Part shown: one piece after another, positions 56,917 to 64,000 of the stretch
Numbering within the stretch: position 1 is the stretch's first letter
Layout of the letters: every line of letters begins with the position of its first letter
Source: Ovis canadensis
Lineage: Eukaryota; Chordata; Mammalia; Artiodactyla; Bovidae
Length of the DNA stretch: 64,000 nt
Reading direction: 5' to 3'
Assembly: GCF_042477335.2 (NCBI RefSeq)
Contig: NC_091262.1
Coordinates: 17,876,001 to 17,940,000, forward strand
The notes under the pieces: generated by a model
The model's database searches: none
Seen by the model: the letters and a program-made list of their open reading frames with translations, nothing else
What the model was told of the DNA's origin: nothing
Program-made: the position numbers and the translations under genes

Positions 56917-57128
56917 TTCGTTTTGGTGGCTCAGCTGGTAAAGAATCTGCCTGCAATGCAGGAGACACAGGTTTGAACCCTGGGTCAGGAGGATCCCCTG
57001 GAGAAGGGAATGGCTACCCACTCCAGCATTCTTGCCTGGAAAATTCCATGGACAGAAGAGCCTGGTGGTCTACAATCCATGGGGTCACAAAAATTCAGAC
57101 ATGACCAAACAACTAACATTTTCACTTC
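56917..57128 (+). repeat. Bov-tA/BOV-A2 SINE with 27-bp target-site duplication
   Basis: GGTGGCTCAGCTGGTAAAGA head, TGCCTGCAATGCAGGAGACA, body to ATTCAGACATGACCAAACAA and a TTTTCACTTC tail. The flanks 56890-56916 and 57129-57155 are 27-base copies with two mismatches, both L1-derived. Confidence 0.95.
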
Positions 57129-57517
57129 AGGTTGTATGTCTCTAGGAACTTATCCATTTCTTCTAAGTTGTCCAACTTGTTAGGGATATAATTGTTCATT
57201 CTAGTCTCTCATGATATTTTGTATTTCTGTGGAATCAATCGTAGTGTCTCTTTTTTCGTTTCTGTTTTTATTTTTGGAGTCTTCTTTTTTCCCTTAGTCT
57301 AGTTAAATGTTTGTCAATATTATTTATCTTTTCAAAAGGCAAATTCACTTTTGTTTATTTCTCTATTGTTTTTCTACTACTCTTTTTCTAATGATCTTTG
57401 TTATTTCTTTCTTTATGCTAACTTTGGTCTTCATTTATTCTCTTTATTCTAGTTCCATGAGGTGTAAAGTTAGATTGAGATATCTCTTTTTCTTAATATA
57501 GGTGTTTATCACTATAA

Positions 57518-57745
57518 ATGGGCTTTCCAGGTGATTCAGTGGGTAAAGAATCTGCCTGCAGTGCAGGAAATGCCAGAGATGTGGGTTCGATTCCTGGGTT
57601 GGGAAGATCCCCTGGAGGGGGGCGTGGCAACCCACTCCAGTATTCTTGCCTGGAGAATCCCATGGACAGAGGTGCCTGGCAGGCTACAGTCCAGAGGGTC
57701 GCAAAGAGTCGGACATGGCTGAAGCTATGGAGCATGCAGGCACAC
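57518..57745 (+). repeat. Bov-tA/BOV-A2 SINE
   Basis: GGGCTTTCCAGGTGATTCAG head, GTGGGTTCGATTCCTGGGTT B-box-like motif, GGCAACCCACTCCAGTATTC body and a CATGGCTGAAGCTATGGAGC end. CACTATAAA before and CATTATAAA after suggest a short target-site duplication. Confidence 0.93.
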
Positions 57746-58130
57746 AGCATTATAAACTCCCCTCTTACCATTGCTTTTGTTGCATGCTGTAAGGTTTGGT
57801 ATGCTGTGTTTCCATTTTTCACTTTTTCCAAGATATTTTGATTTCTCTTTTGATTTCTTCTTTGATCAATAGTTGCTCAGGCCTGGGTTAATTTACACAT
57901 ATCTGTGAATTTTCCAGGTTTCCTTCTATTATTGATGTCTAGTTTCTTACTATTATTGTTAGAAAAAAATACTTTCTATGATTTCTATCTTTTAAATTTG
58001 GTTTGACTTATTTTGTGACCTAACATATGATCTATCCTGGATTATGCTCAAAAAGTGCTTTAGAATGTGTATTCTGCTGCCCTTGGAAAGAATGTTCTGT
58101 ATGTGTCTGTTAGGTAGATTTAAAGTGTAT

Positions 58131-58343
58131 ATGTGTGTGTTAGTTGCTCAGTCGTGTCTGACTCTTTGCAACCCCATGGATTAGGATCCACAAGGCTCCT
58201 CTGTTCAAGGGATTTTCCAGGCAAGGATACTGGAGTGGGTCACCATTCCCTTCTCCAGGGGATCTTCCCCACCCAAGAATCGAACCCAGATCTCCTGCAC
58301 TGCAGGCAGACTCTTTACCATCTGAGTCACTAGAGAAGACTGA
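58131..58343 (-). repeat. Bov-tA/BOV-A2 SINE, minus
   Basis: GTTAGTTGCTCAGTCGTGTC start, CTTCTCCAGGGGATCTTCCC, ATCGAACCCAGATCTCCTGC and CATCTGAGTCACTAGAGAAG end. AAAGTGTA at 58122 and GAAGTGTA at 58342 are the likely target-site copies. Confidence 0.93.
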
Positions 58344-58517
58344 AGTGTAGTTCAAGTCCAATGTTTCTTTAATGATTTTCTAAGTGTTCTACCCACTGTT
58401 ACAAATGAGTTATTGGTGTCCCCCAAATTATTGTATTGCTATTGTATTGCTGTCTACTTATCCCTTCAGATCTGTTAAAATTTACTTCATATATTTCAGT
58501 GCTCCAATGCTAGGTTC

Positions 58518-58536
58518 ATATATATATATATATAAT
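58518..58536. repeat. Short (TA)n microsatellite
   Basis: Nine TA units inside the old L1. Confidence 0.85.
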
Positions 58537-58864
58537 GGTTATAGTCTCTTAATAAATGGTTTTATCCTCTTAAATTACAATGGTTATATCCTGTTAATGA
58601 ATTCACTCTTTTGTCATTATATAATAACCTTCTTTGTCTCTTGTTACAATCTTTGTCTTAAAGTCTGTTTTGTCTGCTATAAATGGGTATAGATACCCCC
58701 GCCCTTTTTTGGTTTCTATTGCCTAGAATACTTTTTTCCATACCTTCACTTTCAGCATATGTGTGTCTTTAAAGCTGAAGTGAGTCTCTTATAAGAGCAT
58801 ACAGTTGTATCTTATTTTTTATTTATTCAGCCACTTACTGTGTTTTGATTGGTGATATATATAC

Positions 58865-59025
58865 GTATATAAATTATATATGGATGGGGTGATTTGGGAG
58901 AATGGCATTGAAAAAAATAAATTATAATTGTACAAAATTATATTTACAGTATAACATATAGTGATTCACAATTTTAAAGTTTATACTCCATTTATAGTTA
59001 TCATAAATATCCTATTTATATGTAA
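58865..59025 (+). repeat. L1 3'-UTR piece in opposite orientation
   Basis: GGATGGGGTGATTTGGGAGA and ATGGCATTG match the plus-sense form of the 3' UTR seen reversed at 14790-14860. ACAGTATAACATATAGTGAT and TTTATACTCCATTTATAGTT continue it. The minus-strand L1 resumes at about 59026 (AATTATTGATAGGTAAGGA). Confidence 0.6.
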
Positions 59026-59305
59026 AGAAATTATTGATAGGTAAGGAGCACTGCCATCTTTTTCATTATTTTATGGCTTTTTTGGGAGTTCTTTCATTCC
59101 TTTATTCTTCTGCTGTCATCCTCTGTGATTTGATAATTTTCTTGCAGTATTATGCATGATTTCTTTTTCTTCATCCTTTGTGTATCTATTAAAGGTTTAT
59201 TCTTTTTAGTCACCATGAGGCTTACAAAAAACCTCTTATAAGGTCTTAAGCTGATAAGAGCTATCTTAAACTGATAAGAACTTGGGTCGCATATAAAAAC
59301 TATCT

Positions 59306-60204
59306 ACAGCGGACCATGGTTCAGACAGTGGGCTCCCATCTGGGTCTCCTTTTTGCAATCTCCAGGGTGGGGAAGGGAAGTCCTAGAGCAGCATGACCCA
59401 TGGGATGGTGTTGGGCCATCCCTGGCCTCCCAAACTGCTGCTATGTGCCACCTCGTGAAGATTTGCCTCTGCAGAATCCACAGGTGTGCCCAGCAGGGCG
59501 CCTGTGGGGATCTTTCCTCCCACAGCTCACTCCTTCTGGGTCCTTTATGGGTGTGGCGGAGGTGGGGGGATCTGCCCTGGAGTGGAGTGGCTTGGAAAAG
59601 ATGGAAATCAGATGCTGTCATCCTCTTGATCTTTCTGGCCCCTAGGTCAGAGAAATGGGGGACTTCTGGCATTTTAAGATGGCAAACCCAAAGCATCTTC
59701 ACAGCTGTCTCCCTCTGCCTTCAGTTAACTCTGGGATCATGCGCATTTCCTGGGTGCAAGGCTGGGAACCAGGCTGTGGGCATGCTGTTGGGCTTTCATG
59801 TTACTGTCTGTACATTGCTGATGCCCAATTTATCTGGCTTGTGAATCTATTAAACATGAAACAATAACCCATCTCTAAATATGAATACACTTCTTATATA
59901 TCTGACACATAACACCAGAGTATTGACAATTTTCTCCAATTGAACACTATTTAAAATTTTATTGAATCCCACTTATAAACAGTTAAAATCAAAGTCTAAA
60001 ATACTAGATTACCTTCAGTGCTAAGAAACAGGCAAACATATATGAAATGCTACAAAGGCTATACAATCAAGTGCTGCCCTAACTATAAAGCTGTGCCCCA
60101 AATGCTACCTACTGCCTTGGAGCCACATTCTTCTTCCTTGTTCCACACTAACCTTCTTCTTAGTCATCTTCATATTCAACTTAGTCATAGTTCTTCTTGT
60201 GGTT
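59306..60204. other. Single-copy or unclassified DNA
   Basis: No gene is recognised. The GC-richer first half (59306-59870) could be the 5' region of the adjoining old L1, but I see no diagnostic motif. Overlapping frames at 59353-59844 (plus) and 59702-59304 (minus) have no family content. Confidence 0.4.
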
Positions 60205-60860
60205 TCTGAGCCTTCCTAACATTGCAGTGTGTGGGTTTCACACTCAACCCAAATAAGGGAGAAGAAAATTTCCATACACCACCAAGTAATTCTCTGAAAT
60301 CAGCTGGAGGTCTTACAATTCAACTCAAACCTGACACTATCTACCCAGAGATAGTGTCAGATTCCTACAAGACTGCCCTGCCCTTGACACACATTTCACA
60401 TGCCAATCCAAGTCCAAGTCATCATCTGTGCTTCTAACTGACTGGCTATAGACTGGAGATTCCAGTGAGCCCCACTAAAGTGGCTCACAAAACTTAGAGA
60501 AACATACTGCTTACTAGATTATGAGTTTATTGTAAAAGGATATAACTCAAGAACAGCCAGGTCGAAGAAATACCTAGGGCAAGGAATGGGGAAGGAGTGT
60601 GAGTGCCCTCTCTGGGTGCATCACCCTCCACAAATCTACATATGTTCACCATAGGGAGAAGCTCTTCAAATCTGTCTTTTGGGGTGTTTATGGAGATTTT
60701 ATTATATAGGTACAATGATTAAATCGTTGGTCATTCCTGATCAATTCAAACTCTAACTCATCTCCTCTCCCTGGAGGTCAGGAAGTGGGACTGAAAGTTC
60801 CAACCCTCTAATTACGTGGATTATGTGATTGGTTCTCCTGGAAAACAGTCTTCATCCTTT
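60205..60860 (-). repeat. Ancient ERVL/MLT2-like LTR, minus
   Basis: On the minus strand the order is GGAGAACCAATCACATAATC, AGTCCCACTTCCTGACCTCC, TATATAATAAAATCTCCATA (TATA/signal area), CACCCAGAGAGGGCA, CTGGCTGTTCTTGAGTTATA, TTTTACAATAAACTCATAAT and GTGAGCCACTTTAGT. This is the layout of a long mammalian LTR. A perfect 12-bp-stem hairpin lies at 60331-60360. No internal coding sequence is attached. The family name is tentative. Confidence 0.6.
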
Positions 60861-62872
60861 GTTGTTATTCTTGTTTAGTCACTAAGTCATGTCGGACTCT
60901 GAGACCTCATGGACCACAGCACACCAGGCTCCCTGTCCTTCACTATCTCCTGGAGTTTGCTTAGATTTGTGTCCATTAAGTGCGTGATGCTATCTAACCA
61001 TCTCATCCTCTTCTGCACCCTTATCATTTTGTCTTCGATCTTTCCCAGCATCAGGGTCTTTTCCAATGAGCTGGCTCTTCAAATCAGGTGGCCAAAGTAT
61101 TGGAGCTTCAGCATCAGTCCTTCCAATAAATATCCAGAGTTGATTTCCTTTAGGATTGACTGGTTTGATCTTGCAGTCCAAGGGACTCTCAAGAGTCTTC
61201 TTTAGCACCACAGTTCAAAAGCATCAATTCTTTGATGCTCAGCCTTCTTTATTGTCCAGCTCTCACATCTGTACATGTCTACTGGAAAAACCATAGCTTT
61301 AACTATTCAGACCTTTGTCGGCAAAGTGATGTGGAAACAGAGGCTCTTTTTACACATAGAGGGTTTTCAAACACTGTCTAGGTTTAGCACAGCTTTCCTT
61401 CCAAGGGGCAAGTGTCTTTTAATTTCATGGCTGCAATCACCAACTGCAGTGATTTTGGAGCCCCCAAAATAGTCTGTCACTGTTTCCATCATTTCTTCAT
61501 CTATTTCCCATGAAGTGATGGGACTGGATGCCATGATCTTAGTTTTGTAAATGTTGAGTTTTAAGCCAACTTGTTCACTCTTCTCTTTCACTTTCACCAA
61601 GAGGCTCTTCAGTGCCTCTTCTCATTTGGCCATAAGGGTGGTGTCATTTGCATATCTGAGGTTTTTGGTATTTCTCCCTGCAATCTTGATTCCAGCTTGT
61701 GCTTCATCTGATCCAGCATTTTGCATGATATACTCTGCATATAGGTTAAATAAGCAAGTTGTCAACATATGGCCTGGATGTACTCCTTTCCCAATTTAGA
61801 ACTAGTCCACTGTTCCATGTTCAGTTCTAACTGTGGCTTCCTGACCTGCATGCAGATTTCTTAGGAGGCAGGTAAAGTGGTCTGGTATTCTCATCTCTTG
61901 AAGAATTTTCTGGTTTGTTGTGATCCACACAAAGGCTTTAACCTAGTTAATGAAGCAGAAGTAGATGTTTCTCTGGAATTATCTTGCTTTTTCTATGATC
62001 CAACGGATGTTGGCAACTTGATCTCTGGTTCCTCTGCCTTTTCTAAATCCAGCTTGAACATCTGGAAGTTCTCAGTTCACATACTGTTGAAGCCTCACTT
62101 GGAGAATTTTGAGCATTACTTTGCTAGTGTGTGAGATGAGTGCAGTTGTGCAGCAATTTGAACATTCTTTGTCATTGAGTTTCTTTGGGATTGGAATGAA
62201 AACTGACCTTTCTCAGTCCTGTGGCCACTGCTGAGTTTTCCAAATTTTCTGGCATATTGAGTGTAACACTTTAACAGCATCATTTTTTAGGATTTGAAAT
62301 AGCTCAGCTAGAATTCCATCACCTCCACTATCTTTTTTTGTAATGATACTTCCTAAGGCCCACTTGACTTCACACTCCAGGATGTCTGGCTCTAGGTGAA
62401 CGATCACACCATCATGGTTATCTGGGTCGTGAAGATCTTTTTTGTACAGTTCTTCTGTGTATTGTTGCCACCTCTTCTTAATATCTTCTGCTTCTGTTAG
62501 ACCCATACAGTATCTGTTCTTTACTGTGCCCATCTTTGCATGAAATGTTCCCTTGGTATCTCTAATTTTCTTGAAAAGACCTCTAGTCTTTCCCATTCCA
62601 TTGTTTTCCTCTATTTCTTTGCATTTTTTTTTTTTTTTTTTACTTTAGGCAGGCTCTCTTATCTCTCCTTGCTATTCTTTGGAATTCTCTGTTCAGATGG
62701 GTATATCCTTCCTTCTTGTCTCAGCTATTTGTAAGTCCTCCTCAGACAACTATTTTGCTTTTCTTCGCATTTCTTTTCCTTGGGGATGGTTTTGATCACC
62801 ATCTCCTGTACAATGTTATGAACCTCTGTCCATAGTTCTTTGGGCATTCTGTCTAATCAGATCTAATCCCTT
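60861..62872 (-). pseudogene. BovB LINE, about 2 kb, minus, decayed
   Basis: The longest BovB copy here. From the 3' tail at 60861 it runs in reverse through the C-terminal region (frame 61600-61367: KVKEKSEQVGLKLNIYKTKI, then SPITSWEIDEEMMETVTDYF). The RT domain follows (61640-62210, several frames), then the linker (frame 62596-62213: MGKTRGLFKKIRDTKGTFHA, AEDIKKRWQQYTEELYKKDL, HLEPDILECEVKWALGSI, IWKTQQWPQD). The region upstream reaches about 62872 with an A-run (T18 on plus) at 62624-62641. The endonuclease domain is missing. Frameshifts make it inactive. Confidence 0.93.
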
Positions 62873-62977
62873 GTATCTATTAGAAATTATACATATCTTT
62901 GAAATTACAACTACAATTTACAGTTTCTAAATAACTTCTCTTTTTTGGTATCGTTCCAACTTTTTACAACTTGTGTT
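62873..62977. other. Short unclassified AT-rich gap
   Basis: AT-rich DNA between a BovB and an LTR-like block; nothing recognised. Confidence 0.5.
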
Positions 62978-63341
62978 GCAGGAAGGATGACCCCTTCCTT
63001 CCAGGGCCTGAAGGTGGACTCCTGTCTGACCCTGGGAGATGAATTGTCCAAGGAGACATACGTGCTGACAAAGCAAAAGGCTTTATTGGGAAGGAGCATC
63101 CAAGCAGAGAGCAGTGAGGCGGGGGAGCGCAGGGAACTGCTCTGCCCCATGGTTTGCAGTCTCTCTCGGGTTTTATTCATTGGTAAAAGGGTTAATTTCC
63201 AGGGTGTCTCTGGTCAGTCACTTTGCTTGGCTCCTACTCTGACTCGAGGTCCTTCCTGGTGGTTGCACATATCTCAACCAAGATAGATTCCAGCAAGAAG
63301 GATTCTGGGATGTTGGTAGAACATGCCAAACCCCCTCCTTT
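62978..63341 (-). repeat. Probable ruminant endogenous-retrovirus LTR fragment
   Basis: TGTTGCAGGAAGGATGACCC start, AAGCAAAAGGCTTTATTGGG (a reversed polyadenylation-signal region), GGAACTGCTCTGCC, GTCAGTCACTTTGCTTGGCT, GAGGTCCTTCCTGGTGG. It resembles ruminant class II ERV LTRs read backwards. It is cut by BovB on the right and has no coding part. Confidence 0.45.
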
Positions 63342-64000
63342 TTCAGTTCAGTTCAGTCGCTTAGTTGTGTCTGACTTTTTGCAACCCCATGAATCACAGC
63401 ACGCCAGGCCTTCCTGTCCATCACAATCCCAGAGTTCACTCAAACTCATGTCCATCAAGTTGGTGATGCCATCCAGCCATTTCATCCTCTGTCATCCCCT
63501 TCTCCTCCTGCCCCCAATCCCTCCCAGCATCAGAGTCTTTTCCAGTGAGTCAACTCTTCGCATGAGGTGACAAAGTAATGGAGTTTCAGCTTCAGCATCA
63601 GTCTTTCCAATGAAAACCCAGGGCTGATTTCCTTTAGGATGGACTGGTTGGATCTCCTTGCAGTCCAGGGGACTCTCAAGAGTCTTCTCCAACAACACAG
63701 TTCAAAAGCATCAATTCTTCAGCGCTCAGCTTTCTTCATAGTCCATCTCTCACATCCATACATGACCACTGGAAAAACCATAGCCTTGAATAGACGGACC
63801 TTTGTTGGTAAAGTAATATCTCTGCTTTTGAATATGCTATCTAGATTGGTCATAACTTTCCTTCCAAGGAGTAAGCATCTTTTAATTTCATGGCTGTAAT
63901 CACCATCTGCAGTGATTTTGGAGCCCCCAAAAATAAAGTCTGACACTGTTTCCCCATCTATTTCCCATGAAGTGATGGGACCAGATGCCATGATCTTCGT
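63342..64000 (-). repeat. BovB LINE 3' part, minus, runs off the window
   Basis: Starts TTCAGTTCAGTTCAGTCGCT and runs in reverse through CGCATGAGGTGACAAAGTAA and GCTCAGCTTTCTTCATAGTC to GATGCCATGATCTTCGT at the edge. Minus-frame pieces MASGPITSWEIDGETVSDFI and FKSRDITLPTKVRL are intact-looking. The 5' end lies beyond the window. Confidence 0.95.

Larger units (their letters stand above)
57129..59305 (-). repeat. Old L1, minus, 5' part of ORF2 and upstream
   Basis: Reverse L1 ORF2: AACTTATCCATTTCTTCTAA, CTTTGATCAATAGTTGCTCA, ACATATGATCTATCCTGGAT, GTTTTGTCTGCTATAAATGG. Past the ORF2 start it runs to a region like the ORF1-ORF2 part of old L1 (CTTAAGCTGATAAGAGCT, CGCATATAAAAACTATCTAC). Interrupted by SINEs at 57518 and 58131 and a reversed L1 3'-UTR piece at 58865. 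Confidence 0.8.

Noticed and set aside
56561-56976. Overlapping plus-strand frames of 126 and 136 codons
   Set aside because: They read across the antisense of the 28S rRNA piece, a reversed L1 piece and a SINE; composite by chance.

Overview
The window reads as nuclear DNA of a ruminant, most likely a bovid. The evidence is the dense, specific set of ruminant retroposons: many BovB (RTE-type LINE) copies with the ruminant 3' tail, tRNA-derived Bov-tA/BOV-A2 SINEs, and a near full-length bovine-type L1. These are layered on older mammalian L1, MIR, L2 and LTR fragments. Cow, sheep, goat and relatives cannot be told apart by eye. I found no intact protein-coding gene and no functional RNA gene. 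What can be supported is a record of nested insertions, two recognisable gene-derived pseudogenes and several blocks of single-copy intergenic or intronic DNA.

Layout. About 1-6.2 kb is single-copy DNA with a few old repeats. About 6.2-23 kb is almost entirely stacked LINE-1. An old plus-strand L1 (about 6.24-13.5 kb) carries a full-length processed pseudogene of CDK4 with a 17-bp target-site duplication, itself hit by SINEs and probably an LTR fragment, and also a truncated minus-strand L1 at 12.26-13.43 kb. Next comes an older minus-strand L1 split at 14.57/22.61 kb by a near full-length but ORF-broken bovine L1. That element has its 3' end at 14.57 kb, ORF2 at 14.93-18.92, ORF1 at 18.97-19.91, and a 2.7-kb 5' UTR holding three units of about 147 bp. 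About 23-45 kb is GC-richer single-copy DNA with scattered BovB and SINE copies, microsatellites, a 30-bp minisatellite and an unexplained 55-bp near-perfect direct repeat.

At 45.06-47.66 kb an L1 sits inside an ancient MIR with a visible target-site duplication, and that L1 contains a head-to-head BovB inverted repeat (arms about 430 bp). About 47.7-53.6 kb is single-copy DNA with a CA-rich tract and a small CpG-dense patch at about 51.35-51.57 kb, the only promoter-like composition in the window. From 53.6 to 59.3 kb an old minus-strand L1 is broken by SINEs, a 1.1-kb BovB and, at 56.51-56.86 kb, a decayed piece of 28S rRNA joined to a reversed L1 piece. The window ends with LTR fragments and two BovB copies, the last running off the edge.

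The elements do not form a pathway. They are linked by order of insertion, which nesting and target-site duplications let one read. The strongest observations are the 28S rRNA/L1 chimera, the CDK4 retrocopy with its flanking duplication, the BovB inverted repeat, and the tandem units in the L1 5' UTR.
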